NCBI RefSeq assembly: GCF_017876315.1
Contig: NZ_JAGINU010000001.1
Coordinates: 310,001-374,000 of the forward strand
From: Pseudonocardia parietis
GTDB taxonomy: Bacteria; Actinomycetota; Actinomycetes; Mycobacteriales; Pseudonocardiaceae
Length of the DNA stretch: 64,000 nucleotides
Direction: 5' to 3'
The notes under the pieces were generated by a model, which was not told the origin of the DNA, ran no database searches, and saw only the letters and a program-made list of their open reading frames with translations. Shown piece after piece: positions 23,692-32,386 of the stretch (the stretch's first letter is position 1; every line of letters begins with the position of its first letter). Both the position numbers and the translations under genes were made by a program.

Positions 23692-24704
23692 CCGAGGTGA
23701 CCCAGCGGGCGCAGGTGCCGGACGACGTCGACGGCGGTTCGGCGCCGCCGAGCGAACCGGGGCGACGGTGGTTGACCGCCGTGCCGGTGACCGTCGTCGT
23801 GCTCGTGCTCGCCGCCGCACCGCTGTTCCTGGCCCCGTTCGCCGCGACCACCCTGACCCGGATGCTGGTGTTCGGCCTGCTCGCGGTCAGCCTGGACCTG
23901 CTCGTCGGGGTGACCGGACTGCCGTCGCTCGGGCACGCCGCCTACTTCGGGGCCGGGGCCTACGCCGCGGGCTGGGTCTCGCTCCACATCACGCCCGCGA
24001 TCCCGGTGCCGCTCCTGGTCGGCGCGGCGGTCGGCGGGCTCGCCGCCGCGGCGACCGGCTGGGTCGCGGTGCGGTCGGCCGGGGTGTACTTCCTGATGCT
24101 GACCCTCGCGATCGGCGAGGTCCTCGCCCAGGTCGCCCAGAGCTGGGACGGCGTCACCGGGGGTGCGAACGGTCTCGCCGGGATCCCGTCGGCGAGTCTG
24201 GCCGGGGAACCACTGGTCAACGTGGGTTTCCTGTACTGGTACGTGCTGGTCGTCGGGCTGCTCGGCTTCCTGCTCGTGTGGCTGCTGGCCCGCTCCCCGT
24301 TCGGCGCGGCGCTGCGCGGGATCCGGGACAACGAACCGCGCATGCGTGCGATCGGCTACCCCACGACGCTCTACAAGTACGGCGCCTTCGTCGCCGCGGG
24401 CACGGTCGCCGGTGCGGCGGGCTCGCTGCTCGCCGCCCAGCAACGCCTGGTGACACCGGCCGACCTCGGGTTCACGACGGCCGCGATCATCCTGCTCGCC
24501 GTGGTGATCGGCGGCGCGGGATCGCTGTGGGGGCCCGTCCTCGGCGCCGCGATCGTGGTGCTCGTCCGGGACGCACTCGGACCCGGCCTCGGCGGGCACG
24601 GTGAGCTGCTGCTCGGGATCGTGTTCGTCCTCGTGGTGTACCTGCTCCCCCGCGGCGCGGCCGGGCTCACCACGCTGCGCCCGTTCTCCAGGAGACGATC
24701 GTGA
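23688..24704 (+). CDS. Branched-chain type ABC permease, LivM-like
   Basis: The 338-residue permease has a charged 20-residue cytoplasmic start and then the LivM core, with SLDLLVGVTGLPSLGHAAYFG (shown in part) at about residue 65 and IGGAGSLWGPVLGAA in the coupling region at about residue 277. It forms the heterodimeric channel with the preceding gene product. The ATG overlaps the LivH stop, and the next ATPase GTG overlaps its own stop. Confidence 0.9.
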   Translation: MTEVTQRAQVPDDVDGGSAPPSEPGRRWLTAVPVTVVVLVLAAAPLFLAPFAATTLTRMLVFGLLAVSLDLLVGVTGLPSLGHAAYFGAGAYAAGWVSLHITPAIPVPLLVGAAVGGLAAAATGWVAVRSAGVYFLMLTLAIGEVLAQVAQSWDGVTGGANGLAGIPSASLAGEPLVNVGFLYWYVLVVGLLGFLLVWLLARSPFGAALRGIRDNEPRMRAIGYPTTLYKYGAFVAAGTVAGAAGSLLAAQQRLVTPADLGFTTAAIILLAVVIGGAGSLWGPVLGAAIVVLVRDALGPGLGGHGELLLGIVFVLVVYLLPRGAAGLTTLRPFSRRRS

Positions 24705-25471
24705 CCGCGCTGTCCTGCCACGGTGTCAGCCGTTCGTTCGGTGCCCTGCGCGCCGTCGACGACGTCGACCTGACCGTCGTACCCGGCGCCCGGCACGCCC
24801 TCATCGGGCCGAACGGCGCCGGCAAGTCCACCCTGTTCCGGCTGCTCACCGGCCGGATGCGGCCCGACGCGGGCACGGTGCAGCTCGGTGACCAGGACGT
24901 CACCCGGCTCTCCGAGGTACGCCGCAGCCGGCTGGGCATGAGCCAGACCCTGCAGCACGCCAGCCTGTTCGCCTCGCTCACCGCGGCCGAGACCGTCGCA
25001 CTCGCCGTCCGCAGGCACGGGCCCGCCGGTGGTGGCGCGCGGATCGTGCCCTGGCCGCGCAGGCAGCCCGACATCGACGCCCACGCCGGCGAGCTGCTCG
25101 CCCGGGTCGGTCTGACCGACCACGGCAGCAGGCCGGTGCCCGCACTCGGCCACGGCGAACGCAAGCAGCTCGAGGTGGCGCTCGCGCTGGCCTGCTCCCC
25201 GGCCGTCCTGCTGCTCGACGAGCCCGCGGCCGGGATGTCACCCGCCGAGAGCGCCCGGCTGCTCACCCTGCTCACCGACCTGCCGGACGAGGTGACCGTG
25301 CTGTTCGTGGAACACGACCTCGACCTGGTCTTCGATCTCGCCGACCGGGTCACCGTGCTGCACCTCGGCCGGGTCCTGCTCACCGGCACACCCGACGAGG
25401 TCCGGGCCAGCGACGCCGTCCGCGAGGCCTACCTCGGCACCGCCCGCCGCGAGGAGCTGTTCACCTCATGA
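24701..25471 (+). CDS. ABC importer ATPase, LivG-like
   Basis: The 256-residue ATPase has Walker A GPNGAGKST, a Q-loop near GMSQTLQHASLF and Walker B VLLLDEPAAGMSP, typical of LivG. The signature region reads LGHGERKQLEVALAL, with GHG in place of the usual SGG, which is normal for this subfamily. It overlaps both neighbours by four bases. Confidence 0.9.
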   Translation: MTALSCHGVSRSFGALRAVDDVDLTVVPGARHALIGPNGAGKSTLFRLLTGRMRPDAGTVQLGDQDVTRLSEVRRSRLGMSQTLQHASLFASLTAAETVALAVRRHGPAGGGARIVPWPRRQPDIDAHAGELLARVGLTDHGSRPVPALGHGERKQLEVALALACSPAVLLLDEPAAGMSPAESARLLTLLTDLPDEVTVLFVEHDLDLVFDLADRVTVLHLGRVLLTGTPDEVRASDAVREAYLGTARREELFTS

Positions 25472-26169
25472 CCGACGTCGTGGTGGAGGCCCTGACCGCG
25501 GGCTACGACCGCAGCACCGTCCTCGACGGGGTCGACCTGTCGATCGGCACCGGCGGCGCGCTCGGCCTGCTCGGGCGCAACGGCGTCGGCAAGTCCACGC
25601 TGATCATGAGCCTGATGGGTATCGTCGCGCCCACGTCGGGCCGGGTGCTGCTCGACGGGCAGGACGTCGCCGGACGGCGGCCGGACCTGATCGCCCGCGC
25701 CGGCGTCGCACTCGTCCCGCAGGGCAGGCGGATCTGGGCGCCGCTGACCGTCGCCGAGACCCTCGCGCTCGCCGGCCGCGGCCACGGCCGGCGCTGGACC
25801 ACCGACGCCGTGCTCGATCTCCTCCCCCGCCTGCGCGAACGCCTCGGGCAGCAGGCCGGGCAGCTCTCCGGCGGGGAACAGCAGATGCTGGCGATCGCCA
25901 GGGCGCTGCTCACCGACCCCACCGTGCTGCTGCTCGACGAGCCGTCGGACGGCCTCGCGCCCGCCATCGTGGACCAGATCGCGGAGCTGCTGACGACACT
26001 GCGCGGCGAGGGCGTGACCATGCTGCTCGTCGAGCAGGACCTGCACCTCGCGTTCACCGTGTGCGACGAGATCGCCGTCATGGAGAAGGGCCGGATCGTC
26101 CACCTCACCGGCACGCCGGAGTTCCGCGCCGACCGCGCCACCGCCCACCGGCTGCTCGGGGTGGCCTGA
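25468..26169 (+). CDS. ABC importer ATPase, LivF-like
   Basis: This 233-residue ATPase has Walker A GRNGVGKST, signature LSGGEQQMLAIARAL and Walker B VLLLDEPSDGLAP, the last being diagnostic for LivF. The phrase VPQGRRIWAPLTVAE is also typical. It completes the five-gene importer operon. Its stop codon lies three bases from the stop of the convergent DUF1707 gene. Confidence 0.92.
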   Translation: MTDVVVEALTAGYDRSTVLDGVDLSIGTGGALGLLGRNGVGKSTLIMSLMGIVAPTSGRVLLDGQDVAGRRPDLIARAGVALVPQGRRIWAPLTVAETLALAGRGHGRRWTTDAVLDLLPRLRERLGQQAGQLSGGEQQMLAIARALLTDPTVLLLDEPSDGLAPAIVDQIAELLTTLRGEGVTMLLVEQDLHLAFTVCDEIAVMEKGRIVHLTGTPEFRADRATAHRLLGVA

Positions 26170-26172
26170 GGT

Positions 26173-26775
26173 TCAGAAGTGCCGGCCGGCGAAGGTGTAG
26201 CGGGTCCGGACGGTCACCGATCCGGCGGAGGTACGGCCGTAGACCCGGAAGTGCGGGCGCCCGTGCGCGGACCGGGACGCCACCTTGGACCGGATCGAGC
26301 CGTAGGCGGAGACCAGGCCGTCGACGTCCGCGGTCGCCCCCTCCGGGACCAGCAGCCGGGCCGATCCGGCGCCGAGCTCGAGCTCCACCTCGACGACCGG
26401 CATCGGCAGCTCGGCGTCGCAGAAGTCGAGCAGCACCGAGCCGATCGAACTCTGCACCCGCAGCCGGGACGGCACGTTCCAGGCCCCGCGCCGCTTGAGG
26501 CCACCGACCCCGCCGCGCAGCACGGTCGGCGGGCCGACCGGGGTGGCGAGGACGTCGGCGCTGAGGTTCAGCGGGTCGCCGGGCAGGTCGGACAGCACCG
26601 GCACCAGGTCGGCACCGAACCGGGCGGCGTAGACGGTGCTCAGCCGCTCCTGCAGTTCCTCGACCGAGATCCGGCCCTCGGCCATCGCCCGGTTCAGCCG
26701 CTGGGCGGCACGCTCCCGGTCGGCGTCGGAGATCCTGATCTCGCGCCGCTCTCCGGGAAGCCGCGAACCGCTCAC
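26173..26775 (-). CDS. DUF1707 domain protein
   Basis: The 200-residue protein has an N-terminal DUF1707 domain (IRISDADRERAAQRLNRAMA, then GRISVEELQERL, residues 13-45), common in actinobacteria and often fused to membrane or sensor domains. The remainder (residues 100-200) is a beta-rich region like the cell-wall-active-antibiotics-response C-terminal domain (VQSSIGSVLLDF, then YGSIRSKV). It has no membrane helix. GTG 26775 lies six bases after a TACCCT hexamer, so the mRNA is probably leaderless. Its cellular role is unknown. Confidence 0.8.
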   Translation of the reverse strand: MSGSRLPGERREIRISDADRERAAQRLNRAMAEGRISVEELQERLSTVYAARFGADLVPVLSDLPGDPLNLSADVLATPVGPPTVLRGGVGGLKRRGAWNVPSRLRVQSSIGSVLLDFCDAELPMPVVEVELELGAGSARLLVPEGATADVDGLVSAYGSIRSKVASRSAHGRPHFRVYGRTSAGSVTVRTRYTFAGRHF

Positions 26776-26795
26776 GTGTCCAGGGTAAACGCAGC

Positions 26796-28613
26796 TCAGC
26801 CGACGGGGGCGGCGACCGGCAGCCGGAACAACCACACCCCGCCGTCGAACCGGCCCGGGTCGCCGGTCACCCGCCGGGTCCAGTCCAGGACGCGGGCCTC
26901 GTCGCCGCCGTCGACCGCCCGGCCGGGCACCATCGCGACCGCGGTGACCCCCAGGTCCCGCAGCTCCGCGGCCGCCTGCGCCGTGTAGGCGTCGCTCGGC
27001 TCGTTCTTGCCGTCCGCGACCCACTGTGCGCCGACCTGGTAGCGGTTCCAGCGGGACTGGAGGACGACGTCGTCGTCCGGGTCGGAGGCGATGAAGTAGC
27101 CGCCCCGGATGCGGAACCCCGGGCCGGAGGCCGCCTGCCAGCGCAGGCCCTGCGCACCGTCGTCCCAGGCGGCGGTGATCCGCGGGTAGATCTCGACGAC
27201 GTCGCTGGGCTCCAGGGCACCACGGGTGTCGGCGAAGAACTCCGGGACCGGCGCAGGCCGGACCTCCTGCGCATCCGCAGGCAGCCAGCTGACCAGCGCG
27301 AACCCGGTCAGGGCGAGGGCCCCGACCGCGGTCGCCGGTGTGCTGAGCGGCATCCGGTCGATCCACATCGCGACGACGGCGGCCACGCACAGCACGGTGA
27401 CGATCTGGATCCGCACCGGCTCGATCTCGGACAGCAGCGGGATCTCGGCGAACACCAGCCACGGCAGCGGAACGTCGAGATGCTCCCCGAACAGCACGAC
27501 ACCGGTCCCGAGCGACGCGAGCCAGGACAGCGCCCCGACCGTGGCGACGACCCGCAGCGTCGTCGACCGGATCACCAGCACCGCGACGACCACCAGCGCG
27601 AGCACGGCGATCCCGACGTAGCCGCCCTGCTCACCGATGTGACCGGCGAGCTCCGTGCCCGCGTCGTCGGGGGTGAGCCGGACCGCCGTCATCCGGGTCG
27701 GCACCACCACGTTCGCGAGGTCCGCGCCGGTGGCGTGCACGTTGCGGATCGCCGAGCGCGGCCGGTTCGGCCCGGCCAGCACGAGATAGAGCGGATAGGC
27801 GCCGAGCGCGGCGAACACACCGACGCAGGCCACGCCCGCCCGCGCCAGACCGGGCACGTACTCCCGGATCCGCCGAGGGAACCGCAGCGCGAGCACGATC
27901 GCCGTGATCACCAGGAAGACCACGCCGACCGCGAGGGTCTGGGTGTAGAGCAGGAGCTGGCCCAGCAGCGCCAGGCCGGTCAGCCCGCCGACCAGCCACG
28001 GCCGGCCCAGCGGGCCCCGGCCGAACAGGTGGTGTGCGATCAGCAGGAGCAGCGGCGGCAGCACCGACCACGTGAGGTTCAGGTGCCCGGCGATCGCGTG
28101 CGCGAGGTGGAACGGGGAGAACGCGTAGAGTGCGCCGGCGACCGCGCGGGCGACCCGGCCCCGCGCCCCGCCGGACGTGAACGGCCCGAGGGCGACCACC
28201 AGCAGGAGCCCGGCGACGACCGGCCCCAGGATCACTCCGGCGTTGAACGCCGTGACCGACCCGGCGGCCACCGTGAGGGGCGCCAGCAGGACGGCGAGCA
28301 GCGGCACCGCGGTGTTCCACAGCGCGTTCAGCCCGTACGGCCAGTGCATCCAGTCGGTGAGCAGCGGGTTCTCGCCGTGGGTCACGGCGAACGGGAACCA
28401 GTTGAGCCACCAGGCGAACATGTCGGCGTCGGCGGTGACGTGGCCGATCAGCAGGCCACCGGGATCGGCGAGGACACGGCGCTGCAGCCAGAGCGAGACC
28501 AGCAGGTAGGCGATGCCGAGCAGCAGGTAGAACCCCGCGGTGGCGCCCCGGGATCGCGGCGACGGCAGCGGGATCCGGGCGTGCCGGGACGCGGACCGCG
28601 GCGACTCCAGCAT
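26796..28613 (-). CDS. Polytopic GT-C-like membrane protein
   Basis: This 605-residue protein has about 12 hydrophobic helices and a C-terminal periplasmic part of about 130 residues (from VRPAPVPEFF on). The first external loop contains the acidic DADMFAWWLNWFPF and later LTDWMHWPYGLNALWN, which is the style of polyprenyl-phosphate dependent GT-C glycosyltransferases. The DAD pair may be the catalytic acid. It is divergent from dprE1, whose product helps make the arabinose donor, so an arabinosyl or mannosyl transferase role is plausible but unproven. ATG 28613 has GGAGGC upstream at a slightly long distance. Confidence 0.65.
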   Translation of the reverse strand: MLESPRSASRHARIPLPSPRSRGATAGFYLLLGIAYLLVSLWLQRRVLADPGGLLIGHVTADADMFAWWLNWFPFAVTHGENPLLTDWMHWPYGLNALWNTAVPLLAVLLAPLTVAAGSVTAFNAGVILGPVVAGLLLVVALGPFTSGGARGRVARAVAGALYAFSPFHLAHAIAGHLNLTWSVLPPLLLLIAHHLFGRGPLGRPWLVGGLTGLALLGQLLLYTQTLAVGVVFLVITAIVLALRFPRRIREYVPGLARAGVACVGVFAALGAYPLYLVLAGPNRPRSAIRNVHATGADLANVVVPTRMTAVRLTPDDAGTELAGHIGEQGGYVGIAVLALVVVAVLVIRSTTLRVVATVGALSWLASLGTGVVLFGEHLDVPLPWLVFAEIPLLSEIEPVRIQIVTVLCVAAVVAMWIDRMPLSTPATAVGALALTGFALVSWLPADAQEVRPAPVPEFFADTRGALEPSDVVEIYPRITAAWDDGAQGLRWQAASGPGFRIRGGYFIASDPDDDVVLQSRWNRYQVGAQWVADGKNEPSDAYTAQAAAELRDLGVTAVAMVPGRAVDGGDEARVLDWTRRVTGDPGRFDGGVWLFRLPVAAPVG

Positions 28614-28684
28614 CGAGCCAGTGTCGCCTCCGGGCTCGTGACCGGTTATCGCGGTCCCCGCCGCGACGACCTCTCCCGGGGCGC

Positions 28685-28690
28685 TAGCCT
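28685..28690 (+). promoter_or_regulatory. -10 element of dprE1
   Basis: TAGCCT lies eight bases before the dprE1 ATG, so the message would have almost no leader. No clear -35 box is visible. Confidence 0.45.
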
Positions 28691-28698
28691 GCCACCTG

Positions 28699-30105
28699 AT
28701 GACGGACACGACCGTTCCCTCCAGCCCCAGGACCGACGCTCCGCAGCGCCGGACCGCGTCCCTGCACGGCTGGGGACGGACCGCGTCCACGCTCGCTCAG
28801 CTCGTCACGCCGCGCAGCGTCGAGGACGTCGCCGAGACGGTCCGTACCGCAGGCGAGCGCGGGATCATCGCCCGCGGGCTGGGCCGGTCCTACGGCGATC
28901 CCTCGCAGAACGCGGGCGGCGTCGTCCTGGACATGCCGGGCCTGGACCGGATCCACGCGATCGACCCGGACACCGGTGTCGCGGACGTCGACGCCGGCGT
29001 GTCGCTGGACCAGCTCATGCGCGCCGCGCTGCCGCACGGGCTGTGGGTGCCGGTGCTGCCCGGCACCCGCCAGGTCACGATCGGCGGCGCGATCGGTGCC
29101 GACGTGCACGGCAAGAACCACCACACCAAGGGCAGCTTCGGCAACCACGTCGAGTGGGTGCAGCTGGTGACCGCCGACGGGTCCGTGCGTGAGCTGACCC
29201 CGACCGGTCCCGAGAAGGAACTGTTCTGGGCCACCGTCGGCGGCATGGGCCTGACCGGGGTGATCGTCCGGGCGAAGGTGCGGCTGCACCGCACCGAGTC
29301 GGCGTACTTCGTCGTCGACACCGACCGGACCGACGACCTGGACGGGCTGCTGGAGCTGCTCACCGACGGCTCCGACGACACCTACGGCTACTCCGCCGCC
29401 TGGTTCGACACCACCGCAACGGGTGCGCGGATGGGCCGCTCGGTGCTCACCCGCGGCTCGCTCGCGACCGTCGACCAGCTCCCGGAGAAGCTGAGGTCCG
29501 ATCCGCTGAAGTTCGACGCCCCGCAGCTGCTGACCTTCCCGGACGTCTTCCCGAACGGGCTGGCCAACAAGCTGTCGCTGACCGCGTTCAGCGAGCTGTG
29601 GTTCCGCAAGGCCCCGAAGCGCCAGCGCGGCTCGGTGCAGAACATCACGGCCTTCTACCAGGTGCTCGACCTGTTCGGGGAGTGGAACCGGATCTTCGGT
29701 TCCAAGGGCTTCCTGCAGTACCAGTTCGCGCTGCCGATGGGCGAGGAGGCTGCGCTGCGCCGGATCGTCGAGCGGATCACGCAGTCGCCGCACAAGTCCG
29801 GGCTGAACGTGTTCAAGCGCTTCGGGGAGGGCAACGACGGTCCGCTGTCGTTCCCGACGAAGGGCTGGACGATCACCGTCGACTTCCCGATCGCGAACGG
29901 CCTGTCCCGGTTCTGCACCGAGCTCGACGAGCTCGTGCTCGCCGCGGGCGGGCGGCTGTACCTGGCCAAGGAGTCGCGGACCTCACCGGAGGCCTTCGCC
30001 GCCGGTTATCCGCGGTTCGACGAGTGGAAGGCGACCCGCGACGCCGTCGACCCGGCGGGCGTCTTCGCCTCCGACATGTCCCGCCGCCTCAAGCTGACCC
30101 ACTGA
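28699..30105 (+). CDS. dprE1: Decaprenylphosphoryl-beta-D-ribose 2'-oxidase DprE1
   Basis: The 468-residue flavoenzyme matches mycobacterial DprE1 along its length. The FAD domain has [13 protein letters not shown] (about residues 57-69), [12 protein letters not shown] and DVHGKNHH (the flavin-linked histidine region). The substrate domain has [21 protein letters not shown] and AKESRTS with the catalytic-site lysine. With DprE2 it epimerises decaprenyl-phospho-ribose to the arabinose donor for arabinan. The cysteine attacked by benzothiazinones (Cys387 in M. tuberculosis, in WNICVDF) is Thr393 here (WTITVDF). dprE2 follows after 16 bases. Confidence 0.95.
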   Translation: MTDTTVPSSPRTDAPQRRTASLHGWGRTASTLAQLVTPRSVEDVAETVRTAGERGIIARGLGRSYGDPSQNAGGVVLDMPGLDRIHAIDPDTGVADVDAGVSLDQLMRAALPHGLWVPVLPGTRQVTIGGAIGADVHGKNHHTKGSFGNHVEWVQLVTADGSVRELTPTGPEKELFWATVGGMGLTGVIVRAKVRLHRTESAYFVVDTDRTDDLDGLLELLTDGSDDTYGYSAAWFDTTATGARMGRSVLTRGSLATVDQLPEKLRSDPLKFDAPQLLTFPDVFPNGLANKLSLTAFSELWFRKAPKRQRGSVQNITAFYQVLDLFGEWNRIFGSKGFLQYQFALPMGEEAALRRIVERITQSPHKSGLNVFKRFGEGNDGPLSFPTKGWTITVDFPIANGLSRFCTELDELVLAAGGRLYLAKESRTSPEAFAAGYPRFDEWKATRDAVDPAGVFASDMSRRLKLTH

Positions 30106-30121
30106 GTCCGGAGCTCCCCTG

Positions 30122-30877
30122 ATGATTGACGCCGTAGGCAACCCGCAGAGCATCCTGGTGCTGGGCGGAACCTCCGAGATCGGCCTGGCCACCGTCCGCG
30201 CGTTCGCCGCGGACCGCCCGCTGCGGGTCGTGCTGGCCGCCCGCCCCGGCCCGCGCCTGGACTCCGCCCGCACCGAGCTGGAAGCGCTCGGCTGCGGGGT
30301 CGAGACGATCGACTTCGACGCCGCGAGGACCGACACCCACACCGCGGTGGTGAAGCAGGCGTTCGCGGGCGGGGACATCGACGTCGCCGTCGTCGCGTTC
30401 GGACTGCTCGGTGACAACGAGCGCGGCTGGACCGACGTCGAGCACGCCGTCGAGCTGGCCCAGGTCAACTACACCGCGACCGTCTCGACCGGCGTCGCGC
30501 TGGCCGAGCGGTTCCGCGAGCAGAACCACGGCTCGATCGTCGCGATCTCCTCGGTCGCCGGCGAGCGGGCCCGGCGCTCGAACTTCGTCTACGGCTCCAC
30601 CAAGGCCGGGATGGACGCCTTCTACACCGGACTGACCGAGGCACTGCGCGAGTACGGCGTCACCGTCACGATCGTGCGCCCCGGTTTCGTGCGCACGAAG
30701 ATGACCGAGGGCATGGACCCGGCCCCGCTGGCGACCACCCCGCAGGCGGTCGCTGACGTGATCGTGAACGCGGTGCGCAACCGCAAGGAGCTGGTCTGGG
30801 CGCCGGCCCCGATGCGGTTCGTGATGAGCGCGCTGCGCCACGTCCCGCGCCCGATCTTCCGCAAGCTGCCGATCTGA
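30122..30877 (+). CDS. dprE2: Decaprenylphosphoryl-2-keto-erythro-pentose reductase DprE2
   Basis: This 251-residue short-chain dehydrogenase has the cofactor loop LVLGGTSEIG (residues 11-20), the catalytic serines in VAISSVAGE and the active-site YGSTK. It reduces the keto intermediate made by DprE1 using NADH to give decaprenyl-phospho-arabinose. Context, length and the tail APAPMRFVMSALRHVPRPIFRKLP fit mycobacterial DprE2 (Rv3791). The ATG has GGAG about ten bases upstream. In M. tuberculosis aftA follows; here aftA has moved to 54.6 kb. Confidence 0.93.
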   Translation: MIDAVGNPQSILVLGGTSEIGLATVRAFAADRPLRVVLAARPGPRLDSARTELEALGCGVETIDFDAARTDTHTAVVKQAFAGGDIDVAVVAFGLLGDNERGWTDVEHAVELAQVNYTATVSTGVALAERFREQNHGSIVAISSVAGERARRSNFVYGSTKAGMDAFYTGLTEALREYGVTVTIVRPGFVRTKMTEGMDPAPLATTPQAVADVIVNAVRNRKELVWAPAPMRFVMSALRHVPRPIFRKLPI

Positions 30878-30895
30878 CGCGGGACGGGCGGGGGC

Positions 30896-31546
30896 TCACC
30901 AGCCGTCGACGTGCAGCACCGTGTCCAGCGGCTGGCGCTTCGCGGGCTTGAACGTGTCGCCGGTGTAGTAGGCGACCGGCAGGAGCACGCCGTGGCGGAC
31001 GTCCGCCGGGACCCCCAGCAGCTCGGAGATCTCCTTCTCGTACTGCAGGTGCAGCGTGGTCCACGCGCTGCCCAGCCCCCGGGCCCGCAGCGCGATCTGC
31101 AGGCTCCACGCGGCAGGAAGCAGTGACCCCCACATGCCGGACTGGTTCGCCGCCGGCAGGTCCGCCGAGGCCTGCAGCGCGCCGATGACCAGCACCGGGA
31201 CCTCGCCCATCCGGTCGGCGAGGTACTGCGCACTGTCCGCGACGCGGCCCTGGGTGGCGTCGCGGTCGGTGTCGCCGGTGGGCTTCGTGGTCGGGTAGGC
31301 GCCGGAGTTGCGGTAGGCGGTGAACGCCTGCCGGTAGTACTCGCCGATCGCCCTGCGCTTCTCGGCATCGGTGACGACCAGCCAGTGCCAGCCCTGCTGG
31401 TTCGAGCCGCTCGGTGCCTGCAGCGCGACCTCGAGGCTCTCCCGGATCACGTCCATCGGCACGTCACGGGTGAGGTCGAGGCGCTTGCGCACCGAGCGGG
31501 TGGTGGTCAGCAACTCGTCGGGACCCAGCGGGAGCACATCACTCAT
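30896..31546 (-). CDS. Nitroreductase family protein
   Basis: The 216-residue FMN-binding protein has the family start TTTRSVRKRLDL and the FMN-contact segment APSGSNQQGWHWLVV at about residues 43-57, then GSLLPAAWSLQIALRARGLGSAW. It would reduce nitro groups or quinones with NAD(P)H in the cytoplasm. ATG 31546 has a CAAGAT hexamer seven bases upstream, a leaderless pattern. It is convergent with dprE2, with 18 bases between stops. Confidence 0.88.
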   Translation of the reverse strand: MSDVLPLGPDELLTTTRSVRKRLDLTRDVPMDVIRESLEVALQAPSGSNQQGWHWLVVTDAEKRRAIGEYYRQAFTAYRNSGAYPTTKPTGDTDRDATQGRVADSAQYLADRMGEVPVLVIGALQASADLPAANQSGMWGSLLPAAWSLQIALRARGLGSAWTTLHLQYEKEISELLGVPADVRHGVLLPVAYYTGDTFKPAKRQPLDTVLHVDGW

Positions 31547-31592
31547 ACCGACGATCTTGCCTGCCGCCGGTGGCGCCCGCGCGGCCGCCGGT

Positions 31593-32270
31593 TCAGGTGG
31601 GGCGGCGGACGACCAGGACGGCGCGCTCACCGGCTCCGGGGGGAAGGGTCAGGCGGCCCGCGGTGCGCTGGGCGCGGGTCGGTGCGGTACGCGGGTCGAG
31701 CAGTACCGGGACGCCGCCGTACGGGCCGCGGGTGAGGCCGTCCGAGCCCTCGCGGACGATCTCGAACCCGGCCTCGACGAGGATCTCCCGGATCCGGACG
31801 TGGCCGCGCGGCTCCCTCGGTGGCACCCAGCGTGCTCCGGCGAGCTCGCGGCCGCGGCCTTCCGCGTCAGCGGCGACCACGAGCGCGTGCCCGCCCGGTT
31901 CGAGTGCGCGGAACCAGCCGCCGGGGCCGGTGTCCGCGCCCAGCTCGGTGTCCGGGACTCGGTCCAGCACCTCGACGGCGGTCAGCGCGGCCACCGGGCC
32001 GGGCAGGTCGTCGACCCGGCGGTGCACCGGGCAGCCGGGCGCACCGTCCCGCATCGCCACGGCCTCGGCGTCGGAGCCCGCGAGCCCGGACGCCGGGCCG
32101 AGCCGGGTGAGGCCGGACAGCAGCAACCCCCCGACCCCGGCGACGTCGAGGTAGGGCCCGCGGCCGACGTGGTGACGGACCAGCCGCAGGTACCACTGGC
32201 GGGCCGCCGGGTCCGGAGGGACGGGTGCGGCGTCCGGCAGCTCGGAGCGGGGCGGGGTCGTGGGGATCAT
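31593..32270 (-). CDS. Methyltransferase-like protein
   Basis: This 225-residue protein has a degraded class I methyltransferase look: LDVAGVGGLLLSGL (about residue 40) stands where motif I should be, and the region VAALTAVEVLDRVP resembles the later strand and helix. FRALEPGGHALVVAA matches the post-motif strand. The start is uncertain; ATG codons at 32270 and 32306 are both in frame, and I prefer the shorter form. It could be an inactive or divergent member. It lies between acyltransferase and nitroreductase genes on the same strand. Confidence 0.55.
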   Translation of the reverse strand: MIPTTPPRSELPDAAPVPPDPAARQWYLRLVRHHVGRGPYLDVAGVGGLLLSGLTRLGPASGLAGSDAEAVAMRDGAPGCPVHRRVDDLPGPVAALTAVEVLDRVPDTELGADTGPGGWFRALEPGGHALVVAADAEGRGRELAGARWVPPREPRGHVRIREILVEAGFEIVREGSDGLTRGPYGGVPVLLDPRTAPTRAQRTAGRLTLPPGAGERAVLVVRRPT

Positions 32271-32386
32271 CGGTCCACAGGGGTCGGCGGGCGCGGGCAC
32301 CGTCATTCTGACCCGCCGGGGCCGGCCCGCGGTGCCGTACCCCGCCACACCACTGTGTCGTGTCGTCGTGTCGGGCCTGGGCGGTG

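Noticed and set aside
18763..26169. The ABC-2 exporter and branched-chain importer as one system
   Set aside because: They are separated by 235 bases with an independent consensus promoter, and belong to unrelated transporter types.
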